Assembly: GCA_037074765.1 (NCBI GenBank)
Contig: JBAMDO010000030.1
Location: 124,001 to 188,000 of the forward strand
Length of the DNA: 64,000 bases
Reading direction: 5' to 3'
Source of the DNA: Mansonella perstans
Taxonomy: Eukaryota; Nematoda; Chromadorea; Rhabditida; Onchocercidae
Below are positions 1 through 29,050 of the stretch, one piece after another. The notes under the pieces are model-generated. The model saw only the letters and a program-made list of their open reading frames with translations. It had not been told where the DNA came from and did no database searches. Both the position numbers and the translations under genes were made by a program. Within the stretch, counting starts at the first letter, position 1, and each line of letters starts with the position of its first letter.

Positions 1-49
1 TTTCAAATATTTGTTTACACTTGAATTTATTTTGTGGTATCAATTTCAG

Positions 50-151
50 GGATTGTTCTTGAAAGATGCTTGCACATTAGCCTATTACAATATGAATACC
101 GGAGCCGTTGTGCAGTTATTAATTAAGGAAAGAGGTGGTAAGAAGAAATGA
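50..151 (+). CDS. SF3A1: Splicing factor 3A subunit 1 (SF3a120/PRP21), terminal coding exon
   Basis: The exon follows a TTTCAG acceptor at 44-49, reads from 50 in phase 0 and ends at TGA 149-151. It encodes 33 residues, starting GLFLKDACTLAYYNM and ending KERGGKKK. This matches the conserved C-terminal end of the ubiquitin-like domain of SF3A1, which in animals ends in a Lys/Arg-Gly-Gly basic tail. SF3A1 is part of the U2 snRNP SF3a complex and acts in the nucleus during early spliceosome assembly; the terminal RGG-like tail binds U1 snRNA in vertebrates. Only this last exon is in the window and the rest lies upstream. An AATAAA at 363-368 is a candidate polyadenylation signal. The gene is convergent with the giant minus-strand gene. 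The identification rests on the diagnostic C-terminal peptide. Confidence 0.85.
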   Translation, partial: GLFLKDACTLAYYNMNTGAVVQLLIKERGGKKK

Positions 152-1490
152 TCAAGGGAAGAATATTATTAAACTTGTATTTTGTTCCAAATTTAATTGT
201 ATTTTACTAACAAATTTGCTTCTATTCTTGAACGATTTGGGATCATCCATGGAATACAAACAGCTCTGGAAATTCTTCTGGTGGGGATCACTAAATTTTG
301 CGTTTTTTTGTAGCTTTCTTAAATTCATTAGCTTCTTCAATATTTGTTCTTATTCAGCCAAAAATAAACTAACTAATGTGTCATTAGGATTTTTTTTCTG
401 ATTTTTTTTTGGCTTTGAAAATATGTGAGCTGGGAGCTGGCATTTTGGTATGTTGCCGTTGTTGTCGTATCTACACACAGTACCTTTCTGGTTGAAATAT
501 GTTCAGGTTGAATACACAATTCTCGTGATTATGTAGTGCAACGAAATGACTTGGATCATTTGAGAATATTTGATATACTTTATATTTCACATATAATCGT
601 TTGCCATCGTATGAAATAGATTGTGTAACAGAATGTTCTAAAATTCAAAATTCGCAATATTATGGATAGTTGATTTAAAATGTTCAAATCATGTAAAATT
701 TTGTTGCTTCATATATGTAATCTTTCATTCCAATCTACTTAAAAAAAAAAAAAAAAAAAAAGAATGAAAGACGTAAAAAACTCACGTATAAGATTATTAA
801 ATTAAGAGAATACAGAAAGAAAAAAAACACTTCTAGGATGAATAAAAATAAAACAGTTGGAAGCGAACAAAATGCCTAATGGTGAGGTACACTGAATTGT
901 ACTGAGCTCAACACATTAGAGAGTATATTGATTTATAATACAGTAAAAAGAATGAAATGTACTGATTTAGTCAACTGCGATAATTATCGTAGGGAAAGAA
1001 ATTAATGGAAGTTTCAGTGAGCAGTTTATTGAATCGTAGATAAACCTAGTTTAAGGATGCAGTCACAATTGTTGCAGAATGGTAAATAGCATTATTATGA
1101 TTCTTTCTTTCCAATTAATTTAATTCAATCCAATAAAAGTAAAAGAAAGGATGAATAGTTGAAAAAATATTTCGAATTATTCCAATTAATTCGTTGGATG
1201 CATGCGGTTGTGAAGACAAGCTAGGTTTAAGTTTTTTCGGGAAATTTAAAACCTAGAAAATATAGAACTTTTAAATTTTGAACTCAAAAGGATGTATTTT
1301 TAGGATGGATATAGAGTCGTAAAAATTGGACTAAATAGTGTAGAGCTACTATTTGGTTTTTCTTTTTTGTCAACGAATAATTCCATAGAAATTCCTAGAA
1401 GCAATCTGTGCTCTCCTCCTACCTCGCCTTCACATTACTGTAATAAGTGAAAAGTTGCTATTATCGTTACTGATTGTCACTGCTTTGCTT
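152..1490. other. Convergent intergenic region between SF3A1 and the giant copine gene
   Basis: This A+T-rich stretch lies between two converging 3' ends. It holds the probable SF3A1 3' UTR with AATAAA at 363-368 and a 21-base A run at 741-761. Short open frames on both strands (135-401 and 152-340) lack coding character. No gene was seen. Confidence 0.6.
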
Positions 1491-18340
<16,850 letters not shown>

Positions 18341-18433
18341 CTGCAACAATTTGAATCATCTCCTTTCTCAGTTATATATGCCATTTCCCAACTCTACAGA
18401 TCCTATCTCAGGTGATACGGTTAATACGGCAGA

Positions 18434-18965
18434 ATACACGCTTTCCAGATTTGTTTTTTGATCAATGATTTCATCGTTTTGGTTGGTGTTAATGTTGGCC
18501 TATTCATCAATGGTTTTATCCGAATTAATCCAGTTGTTCGAATAGTTCGATGAAACCGTTCTTCAGCGGATTCCAATAATCTTTGCATTATTGATGTTGA
18601 TGACACTTTACTTCCGCTTTTTGATGAGTGCAGACTTTGGGTAATCTCGAAAATTTGACCATTCCTCCGAAATTTGTATGTTTTTCAGGTTAATTGATTT
18701 TTTCCGCTTATTTTTTGGAATTTTACCCATTATTGGGGATAATCTGTTAGGTAATGAAATTTGACGCTTTCCGAAAACATAATGGCAACTATCATCGTAA
18801 TCTTCATTTATCGGTACTATCATGCAATGGCATTACTACTTTCTTCTCATTTGCTTTGCTGTTCGACGGGATTGCTGTCTCGTTAGAATTAATAGATTCG
18901 AAACGTTCCGATTGCTTGCCATTCTGCCTGCACTGCTTACCAGTATCATAACAAATAGGCTAGGT
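18434..18965 (-). CDS. Probable upstream exons of the giant copine gene, boundaries unresolved
   Basis: Upstream of the first secure exon, coding-like frames continue. An exon covering about 18450-18640 contains SSKSGSKVSSTSIMQRLL and ESAEERFHRTIRTTGLIRIK. It can join the 18278-18340 exon in phase through a GTGTAT donor near 18455 or a GTATTA donor near 18434. Farther up, 18800-18960 (GKQSERFESINSN, IPSNSKANEKK) and 18640-18823 (YVFGKRQISLPNRL) also read as protein but in different frames. The true start codon and first exons were not found. A frame-shifted or alternatively spliced 5' end is possible. Confidence 0.45.
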
Positions 18966-20713
18966 TTATTTTTGGTGCGTTTCTGGTAAACACAAGTGGC
19001 AATAAAAAGCGGCGTGGCAAACATAACTGAACGTTTCAGACTGATGTCTCCAGCTATTAAATGGTGTAGTAGAATCATTCAAGCAAGCAAGCAAAAACAA
19101 ACCAATTAGTTAATGAGTAATGTTCATGAAAAGAAAGAAGTGATTTATGAAATAAAAGAGTAATTATAGCTGAAAAAATATAGTAATTTTTTCTTAAGAA
19201 CTTTAGATCTGACGAAAATTTCGATGATAATTGCGAAATATAAAACAAGATGTAGGATAAAGTTTATGTCCAATGAGTTAAATTAAATGGAATTTGAAAT
19301 AGTTAAAAGAGAAAAATATTCTCTTCACTTTTTTCATGTTCAAAATTCGCAGACTCTTGCGAAATTCAAATTGGGAAAAAAAAATTAGACGAAGAAACCT
19401 TTACACAGGCGATTCTATCAAACAAATCGTAAAAATAAAAATTGTGAGGTAGAAGATTTTTAGATTCTAAATGTCTAAAAGAATCTAAAAATTCTTGTTT
19501 CACTGAACCATAAATTCTTCCCGGATTTCAGGATAAAGGCTCAAATAAACTTGAAAACCCTGCTTCAAAATATAATACAAGTATAAAAGGTGTTATAACC
19601 TGCACCAATAACAATGTAATAATCATATATTTATTGACCAGTACTATCAAGCTTTAGGCAAATATTCTGGCAAACCTATAAAAAATAATTGTCACGCAGG
19701 ACGAAAGAATTCTTCAGATTGGTTGAAAGTTAAATGATGAAGGGAAAGAAATGGAATAAGAAGAAATAACAACTTGACGTTTTCACTTGAACTTTTGTCT
19801 CAACAACTTAATCTTCTTCCAGGCAAGAAAGCAAGCTATGTATATAAATGACTCGCTAGCATGAAAAATCACTTCATTCCGAACATGGAAAAGATTAAAT
19901 GTCAATATTGGATGAAAGTATTGCAACGATACGTTTGCATCTTTTACTCGCAAAACATTCGAACCTTTTTCTTTTTGATTCGAAGACTGAATAGTCTTTG
20001 AAATTCATAAGCTCACAAAGTCAGGCCATTGCTGTCAAAAAATTCTTTACTCTATTTTTCTAAGGATTTTGGAACTTTGTGCAAAAGGTAATTTGAAATT
20101 TCAAAGTTATGATTAATAATGGTTTGGTAGATATTTAACAAATCTGGTAATTAGTCAAACTACAAGTGAAATTTTAAAAAACTAGCAAATTTGAAATTGA
20201 AATTTCAACAACATGAAAGATTGAGAGAAAAATGAAATTGTTAAATTGGCGACGTTCTAAATGATTTCTAAATGAATGAAAATATCTGCGAAAAGAAAAG
20301 TAGAGCACTTGGGTATGCCTACTTTGTAATACTGAAAAAAGTGATCTGACTTATTTTCATTTTTATGAAATATTTGCTATCAGTTTTATGTTTCACGTGA
20401 TCACGTTTAACTTCTCACGTTAGCCTCATCGCTCTGACTTATAGCTTCTAATATTTCATAACATTGAGAAAATGTTGACAATAGATTATTTAATTAATCA
20501 CTGTAATAAGTAAATAGATGAAAATGGTATGAATTAAAATTCAAAAATGAATAGATCTTGAAATGTTGACTTTAGATAAAAATGAAATAAAACTATATTG
20601 ATCTTATGAATTAATTTTGAGCAGATTGTTTGAATTAAATTACAGCATATAAGTAACGGAAAAAACTTACCGGAAGAAGTTCCGCGAAGAATACTTTTAC
20701 AAAGAATGCAATA

Positions 20714-20941
20714 TTGAGAAATTCCATGCTCGACTTCAAAGTAATTGAAGATTATTTTAACAATTACAAATTTGATGTGTCAAAAATAATGATAGAAGAA
20801 TATAAGCAGAAATACAGAAGTATAAGAATTGCTCTAGCAGGTATAGTAATCAATACTGTGACAGTCAAATTGATCGATAGCACTAAAATTGAATTTCAAT
20901 CTAAATTCCGATCTTATCCATTACCAGATTTGAATAATTAG
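20714..20941 (+). other. Isolated 75-codon ORF, possible gene relic
   Basis: The ORF begins MRNSMLDFKVIEDYF and ends YPLPDLNN before TAG. Just upstream, in another frame, is KNLPEEVPRRILLQRM, which loosely resembles the start of an F-box. Together they could be a frame-disrupted relic, but both are short and there are no clear splice sites. The function is not recognised. A chance ORF is possible. Confidence 0.2.
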
Positions 20942-23900
20942 CAAGAAATAATTATAAAGTTTAATAGCATAGCCCATAATTTTGAATTATTGTCAATCTA
21001 TCATCATACCGCAATAAATGCAACAGCTAAATTTAATACTGAAATTGATTGGCAGTTCTAAATTATGCTATATGTTTCGATAATTTTCAGTAATTGCTGT
21101 AATTCAAATTTTGCTTGTAATTTTACTATTAAATTAATTGATAAGAACAGTAAATACACAAATAAAACCGAATTTTTGATTTCATTGGATTTTTAACTTC
21201 GTTGGCAGACAATTATTCCGATAAGTTCTTTCCTATTTCATTTCAAATACTGCATCAATCAATTTTCAGGCGCATTTTTTATGAAGTAAAAGCGAAATCG
21301 TCTAATACTACATCTGATAGTTGGAATAACTCGTTACTTTCTGACTTCCTTCTCTCACTATCCTCAGGCCAACTAATGCGTTTCCCATTACAATAATGTC
21401 CTTAACAAATCATTGAGAAAAAATTTCAATGAAATTAGGCTTCAAAAATCAAAAACATATATTTAATGTAAAAATCAGAAGAATTCAAATAAAAAATTGC
21501 AAATCTCATGCAGATGCTATATATGTGATATTGCTAAAAAAGTTTTAAATTTGATTCGAATAAGTATCGTTCAAAGAGATTTGGGGGAATTTTGTGTATC
21601 CACTTGTAAAGCTGTCAACTGTTTAAATGAACGGCGATGGCACTACTTCACTTTTATCACTGCTGAAATGTTTGCTTACTATGTGTTTGCTTACTTACAT
21701 TCATTCAATCTTCTGCAAGCTGTACCTTATTTCTATTACGCATTATTCATATTAACTAATTAAATTAAATTTCGAATAACTTAATTCATTTGCAATTTGA
21801 AATGTAATGTTGAAGAGAAAATGTACAATGATGTGTTACTGCAAGAAATTAATTATCGGTTGTTTTAATTTAATATAGTTATCGCTGAGTATAATATTGA
21901 GTTGGGAATCGTGAAATATTGGCAGACAATATTTGATTGCAAAGAAAATGCTATCTTTGTGGGAATAAAAAATAAAGGAAATTAAAACAAGCAGCGATGA
22001 ACAAAGTGCTTCTTGACAATTAGATTTAGAAATAGGCAAATATTACTTTTTCCTTTCGTTGTTTAAAAACTAAGTATAGTGGAAGGAGTAAAGACAGCTG
22101 TTTGTAAATTGGACATTGGATTGAAAAATTCTAGAAAAAATGAAAATCCCACTGCAACAATCTGGCTCAAATACCTGCAATGAAACATGGAATGGTCAGA
22201 ATGTTGGAATTAATTTAAAATTTAAGCGTAAAATATAGTTATTGGATGAAAAGTCAAATTGATGATGCTTCGTGGTTTTACACTGTTCGATTCTTTTTTT
22301 TAGCTTAAGGACTTAATCGATGAAAATTTTGCATAAATCCTTCGAAATAAATCAATTTTTAACAAAAAGATATCAATTGGATGATTTTTGGGCTGAAAAA
22401 TGTATATGCACAGCAGCTTATTGATTGGAGAAATAAAATTTGTACATTTCACTTCAAGTTATTCATTTCGAATAAAGCTCAGTCAGTTAGGAAGCATTTA
22501 AAGTTACATTCAAAAAAATTATTGCAAGCATAAAAGTTCAAGTTCAATTTTTTGTTTGAGGATTAGCAGTTGTAGGAGAATCTAGCCTAAATATCCAATC
22601 ACAGTATAAATGACAGTAATGATACGATACTTTTCTGCTGTTCATGATCAGCTGATAAGAAAATAAGTGGTAAAATTTAACTGAAACAATATGACGCGGC
22701 ATTAGCTGATGAAATTAGTAGATCAGTTTAGTAACCAGTAAGCGGATCAGCTTTGTTATACGTTAGATGTTATATACATATTGATGCACGATGGATAAAT
22801 GTATGAAATAAACTTATTCTGCTCATTACTATGTTAAAATAAACTTGCATTTCAAAAAAAGAAAAAATGTTAGGAAACTCGAAATCTTGGATTCCCGTTG
22901 ATAGTTTTAATGAGTTGTAATGATAATAATTGAAGTGAATAGTAATTAAAATAGTTTGATTGGGCGTACAACATGTTATTTGGAATATTACTTCACAGCG
23001 GATGGTATTTTGATAAATAAAATTCAAATCATAATGCTTTTATACTTAGGAAAGTATCATATGAGATAGGACATTTTCATTTGTCGTTTATTTGTTTGAC
23101 CTTTCAGAAAATCAGAAAATATACTTTAATTCTCAAGGCTTTTTATGGTGCAAAAAACTTTCTAGCATGCTTTTTACCAGAAAAATGAAGAAATTTCAAA
23201 TATTTTAAGAAAGGACTAACTTGAATGAGAAGATGAAGAACTCGAAGATTTATCGAAATTTGTCTGGATGATTCAGTTGAAGCGCAAGCCAGTGAGTGTG
23301 CTGGAGTGATGAAATTCAGGCATTTGTGAGAAAAAACAAAGTTTTGAGGAAGAACTGATAAATCAAGCTTTTCAAGCAAATGTTTTCTTGATACTTTCTC
23401 TTACGAATTTTATCAGTAGATTTGATAAATGAGAAATTTCTCATCGATTCCTTTCTTAAGTTAAAATTTTTTCCTTTAACTCCATGTGTATTAAATTAAA
23501 ATCATCCGAGAGAGTTAGTTGACTATCTGGAAACCATTTAGAGTTCAAATTCAACACGCGAATTTATCTTTAATCTCAGTATGCAATCGTAAAATATTAT
23601 AAAAAAGAAAAAAATAAAGTAAAATTGCAAAGGCTGCTTTTTATATTACATTCTCAATTATTTATTAAACATTTATTGATGGAGAATTTGTTTGTTTCTT
23701 TCTAGTTAATGAAAATATATTAATTATAATGGAATTTTTTCTTTAATAGATTTGATTAATGCTAATTTTGATTAATAAAATGGAATTTTAATGAATCAAT
23801 AATTGGAACAGTATCTTTTAATAAAATTTCTGTTTAATTTTTAAGAAATTTAGAATTTGAAATATTAAAAGTTTTTAGTGATATTGAAGTTTTTTTGTTT

Positions 23901-24555
23901 TGCATATGTAAAATATGCACAGGTAAGAAACGCTCAATGATGAGAATTCATTGAGCATTTGCTAGGATTAATAGATTTCAAGGCTAACTATTATTAACAA
24001 AATTCTCGGAGCCAAAATTTGTGATAAAAAAGCTTATAAACTTAGTGAACATATCATCCAGAAAGTATTAGGGATAGTAACAAGTTTTATAGCTAGCAAA
24101 ATAGTTATCTGCCCGTTAAATTATCATCTAACTGCAAATAAGATTCTGATTTCAGAGAATTTTCTGTCTCAAACTTGTTCAGCATATTTTACAAATTGGA
24201 ACAGTAATAGATGGCAACTTACCAATACATTTTTGCGAAGTGTCAACCTTTGGAGATATTGTTCACTAGCAGCTAAGTCAATGGAATATGTGAGTTGGTG
24301 GTTCACTTCGGGAAGATGTTGGGGCGTTAGGAAAGAACGGAAGACTGAGGAAAAGTAAAGAGGGAAAAGTGAGGAGAAGAAAGAGGAGGAGAATTGAACT
24401 TGAAAGATTCTTGTTAGTACTGCAACTGCTACTGCACTTGAAAATGTAGCTATAGCTAAAAAGCTGTTGTTATTGTTTAACATTTGCTATGCAGCAGAGG
24501 ATATCTCAGTTCTGTCAACCCCGCACTCTCGCGAGACTGCTGCTTCCGCCTACTC

Positions 24556-24668
24556 TGTTCCAGATCTCATTCTATCTATCATTTTATCTTCCATCACACA
24601 GCTAGGATCTAATTATTATCAGAAGAGCAGTAGAACAGCTGCAAGTGGATAGAATGAGATCTGGAACA
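24556..24668. repeat. Perfect 21-bp inverted repeat (fold-back)
   Basis: The arms gttccagatctcattctatc (24557-24576) and gatagaatgagatctggaac (24648-24667) are exact reverse complements. One more base pair outside makes 21 bp. The spacer is about 71 bp. It could be a small MITE-like element or a hairpin transcript. No target-site duplication is obvious. Confidence 0.85.
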
Positions 24669-27600
24669 TTATAGTGTCATAGATGATACTTAACTAACTT
24701 TGATGATATTTCAACTTTTCCAATAATAATCATTTCACTGTCTCTCTTTCTCTTTCTTCCTTTTTCCCTTTCTCTCATTATTTTTATACTTCTTTTACAT
24801 CGAAAAAAATATCTGACTCGCATCATTCATTAATTATATCATGTTCTAATATTTAGCGATCTTTATCAGCCTTACGTGCATATAAACTCACGCTTATACC
24901 TAAATTCTTGCATGCACGCAAACACATACGTCTACCTCCATACATAGATATAAACGTGTTAAATGTTAATTTAAGGTGAAGTAAATGAAATCAACAACAG
25001 AAAGTATTGAAATTTATGGGTTAGAGGTCAAGTGTGATGTGCAAAGTTTCATAATTTGTTAAGTGGATATCAGCATTGAAGTGATGCCACCATTAAATGA
25101 ATAAACTGATAATATCGAACCTTTTCGTTTTTTAAAGAATTAAAACACTGGTGATTCATTGAGATATTGATGATTCATTTCATTTTTAACATTGATGATT
25201 CATTTCGTTTTTAAAGATTAAAAGTGATGCAACAAAAAATATGCAATTCTTGAAATCTGTTTCAACTTCAATTAATTTATCAAATTGTGAATTCAACATA
25301 TCGATGATTTTTGTTTATTTCCATTCTTCGAATTTCCTTTCTTTCTTTTGTGTATTTTGTTTCTTTCTATCCAAATTAAAAATGATAAATGCAGATGTGC
25401 TAACATTCTCGTACTCTCTGAGATGAAATTACTCTTATGTATGAGAGATGAAGTCCGAGAAGTTCCATAAGTCTGCATTAAAGGTAAGATTGAGTTTTTA
25501 GAATATAGGGTTAGTTTGGAAACTTTCAGAATTTCAAGCTTCAATTCTTAATATTTGAGCTCTAGTTTATTCTTGTTCAGGGAAGTTCAAAGGAAGAGAA
25601 CGATGAATGCCAAAAAAACATAAATTTATCAATGCAAGGAATTTGTTGCAAAAATTATTATAAATCGCTTAATTAACAATCATGAATTTCTGATAAAGTC
25701 CAATCAATATTCGTTAGCTATATTGATTAGGTAAGTGTGATCATTGACGCACCATTTCATTACATCGGCGATAGATGGCGATAACAATAGTGGAAAAGTG
25801 CTCATTTATTATTATTAGCATTATTTAAATTAGTTTTTTTTCCAAGCTTAAGACTTTGGAATTCTTACACTTCAGTAATAATAAATATTATTGCCATCTG
25901 TTATTGCCAATGTTATCACTGCAATAATAATAGCAGCAACGGTCAAGAATAATGATATTAATGTTGATAATAATATCGTTTTAATCGCAAATAAGGATTT
26001 GGCTGAATTAACTTAATTATTTGAATTCACAAATACTTTCATTTAAAATTTATCGAAAATTTTCCTTTCGAAAGTTTTAGTGAAAAAAGGGATGAATGAT
26101 GAAATTCTTCCAATAATTTCTCAAATCTGACAAAGCATTAAATTGCGACGCCGATTCCAATCACGACAATTGGAATCTTAGAGTGGAGAATGCGGAGGAT
26201 ATTTTCTCTGAAATAATGAAAACTTTGATTAGTTATGAAAACAGTTCTTCTTTATCCTGAACCATTGTTGCATAATTCCATTCAATCATGTTGTATTTCA
26301 AATTAGAATCATTTTTTCTCCAGATATGAAATTTTGAAATTTACAACTCAAATTCAAACTTTCAAAAGTTTGAAAGCTCCATTTTTAGCTAATAGTCTTG
26401 TGAAACTAATGCAAATTAAATCTATCAGTGAAGAAATTTCAGGATGTAATAGTGATATTATGATTATAGTTAGAAATTAAAATTAAATAGATTAAACTTG
26501 AAAAGCTGAAAATTTCGTTGCAGTTAGAGAGAAGGATTCACAAAGTATGGTACAGAATTCAAGTACTTTCAGCAAGCGATCCGATAATTAATAATTGTAA
26601 TTCAAACCTCGGAAAAATTTCTTTCTTGTCATTTCTTAAACAAGAGAAATGCTTTTGAGGAATAAAAACAAACATGTAATGGGCTTAGAAAATCGGAACG
26701 GAAAGCATGGAAACCGAAAACAATTTGTCGCTGTGTCAGCTGCATTCATTAACATCCCGAATGTAAGGAAATTTGAAATTTAATTATTGTACTTGGTATA
26801 TCACCAAAAACGAAAGCGAAACTTAGAAGAGAAATTGTATTTCAGGTTGTTGCTATGTTTTCCTTTTTTCTGTTCGTATATTTTTGTTGATTACATGATT
26901 TGATTACATGACTGGTGCTTTTGACGTCTTGCAATGCGAATCAAGGCAATATTTGCAGCATATTTAGCAGTCTGCAGATGAACATATCATGCACTTTATT
27001 TAACGATAACAAAAATAAGTAAACAATTAAATTTTGAATTATTTCACAAATCAAAAATGATTTATAATGAAATATGCAGTAAAGTAAATGAACAAAAGTG
27101 ATGCATGCATTTGACATTTTAGATTTGGTGACGTTATGTGAATTGGATGACGTCAACATACTAATGGACATGCATTTTAACAAAGAAAAAATTGAAATTC
27201 TTTCAAATTCTTGTTCTTATAGTAGTAACTAATTCTTACGATTACGTTCAAAAGTAAAATTAACAAAACATTGTATTGACAAATGATGAGTTGACATTGC
27301 AATATTTGGCAAATATCATCAATAATTCAGTTTCAAAATCCAATCTATTTCAAAGAATAATATTAAAAAATTTTAATGAATAAATTCTTGATTGTTAGCA
27401 CAAATTAGTCTGCGAGAGAGAATTTCAATCAGTATTGGCATTGATATATGTGCAAGATTTACTGAAACCTTAGCACTGTGATATGCAGCCTTTTTCATTG
27501 TCACTTTTTTTGGTGAAACTAAAAAATTTATTGATTTTAATACATTCACAGATGAAACAAAGTACTATTAATTGGTTAATTAGGACAATTTCATTAAGGT

Positions 27601-28335
27601 ATAGTGTTGAAATATGCATCCATTTATTGATTTGTTTTTTAATTTTAATTTCATTACTGCAATAGTTGAAGAATGATATTTATTCGCAATTAAACAATGA
27701 TAGTATTTAAATCGAAGGAATGAAATGCAGTGGATAAATTTTTGATAAATTCATTTGTACAATAATAAAAGGCTGGAATACGGAATATCTTGAAAGAAAA
27801 CGTAGGAAAAAACGATGTCAAAAAAAGGAAGATGCTGTGGTGTCACCCACTTGGTGACAAAAATTACTTATGAACTAATAACAGAAGAAAATGGAAAAAG
27901 TGATATTATCCAATCCTGAACTCAAAATCGATATTTCAATTTTTGTTCATTTTTAATAATATATTTTCTTTTGTTATTCCTTCTTTTTTTTTTTATTTAA
28001 TTGACAATCAATCAAAACTCTTCGGTGAATACTCTGTTGTTTTTCATTTGCCAAAAAAGTTGCCATAACAAGCAATTACGATACTTCTCATCTTCATCTT
28101 TCAATGCAGTACTTCAAAATATCATTTCAAATATTACTGTAGACTACAAAATGAATACATTTTAAGAAATCATTACAAGTAGGGCTGCTCAATGGCGAGG
28201 GAAAATTTAATCATTTGATTTGTCCAAATTATAAGCAATGGCTCAGCTAAAAATTTATTCTTTTTATTAGTTTCATCCATTATAAGCAAAATTTGAGGGA
28301 AAGAAAGAAATAAAAAAAAGAAAAAGATAAAGACA

Positions 28336-29033
28336 TTAAACAAACATGTTTTGCGACATTCGTCGCAAGTATTTCGTTTCCTCAAAACTTCGCATTTCAA
28401 TTTCTTTGCGAAATTGATCCGCTTCTTGTGAGTGCTTCCTTCTGCAATCAAATTGAAATAATGCAATATCATTGTTAATTAGTAAAATTGCATTTAAGGA
28501 AAACTAAACTTTCAATTTCATTGCTATTTTCTTACTGCAATAAATTCGATTGAATTTTTTTTGCACTTGAAATAAAACCGCATGAGGATTAATTTTATAT
28601 TTCTTAGCAATAACGGATCTGTAAATGAGCCATTTTGCGGATGACGAAAACTTGCAGCGCAAATTGTTCAACTATATCATTTTATTCCATCTATCCATAA
28701 TTTTGTGAAATCACACAAAAATAATGCATTTTATGCAAACAATATGAAAGACTAGAAGAAAATGAAATTTAAATAAAGTGAAATTCTTAGCAATAAATTT
28801 CGTTTTTCAGCTGAATAAATAACCTGGAGAGGTTTTGCAGATAAATAAAAAAGTTGATAATTCTACCTCCGAGAAATCCAAAATTCGAATGTTAACCAAA
28901 TGGCAGCAACTAAAAGTGCTGTTAAAAAAAAACCAATCGTGAAAAAAAGTATTATTACTCGGAAGTGATAACTTTCACAACAATTTAGTTCCTCGCACTC
29001 CCACGTAAACGCTTGTGGACACTCCATTGTCAT
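28336..29033 (-). CDS. Small single-pass membrane protein, 90 residues, two exons
   Basis: Exon 1 is 28867-29033 (167 nt, ending ISR plus AG) and exon 2 is 28336-28441 (106 nt). They join in phase through a GTAGAA donor and a TTGCAG acceptor. The protein has a 25-residue N-terminal ectodomain with four cysteines (MTMECPQAFTWECEELNCCE), one hydrophobic segment at residues 26-48 (starting VIILFFTIGFFLTALL), then a charged tail that begins SRRRKHSQEAD and ends LRRMSQNMFV. There is no cleavable signal peptide. The basic residues after the segment suggest an N-out/C-in topology. A TTTTTTTAG acceptor lies 6 nt before the ATG, so the mRNA is probably trans-spliced. An AATAAA sits at 28263-28268 on the minus strand, about 70 nt past the stop. 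I do not recognise the family. Confidence 0.7.
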
Positions 29034-29038
29034 TTCAA

Positions 29039-29050
29039 ACTAAAAAAAAT
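29039..29050 (-). promoter_or_regulatory. Putative spliced-leader acceptor of the small membrane-protein gene
   Basis: On the minus strand a T-run ending TTTTTTTAG lies just before the ATG, leaving a 6-nt leader. No upstream donor exon was seen, which fits SL trans-splicing in nematodes. Confidence 0.45.

Larger units (their letters stand above)
18966..28335. other. Long A+T-rich tract without a confident gene
   Basis: No convincing exon chain was seen on either strand. Contents are short ORFs, a pyrimidine-rich tract (about 24738-24778), a 21-bp-arm inverted repeat (24556-24668), a degenerate tandem of a TGATTCATT-containing unit (about 25150-25215), and one isolated 75-codon ORF listed separately. 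It may be intergenic DNA or contain 5' UTR introns of the giant gene. Confidence 0.5.

Noticed and set aside
741..761. A-run as evidence of a retrogene or polyA tail
   Set aside because: It is an isolated homopolymer in A+T-rich spacer, with no coding sequence upstream that fits a retrocopy.
24169..24483. 104-codon minus-strand ORF with a hydrophobic start
   Set aside because: It is low-complexity Ser/Phe runs produced by a purine-rich tract on the opposite strand. There is no convincing domain or splice signal.
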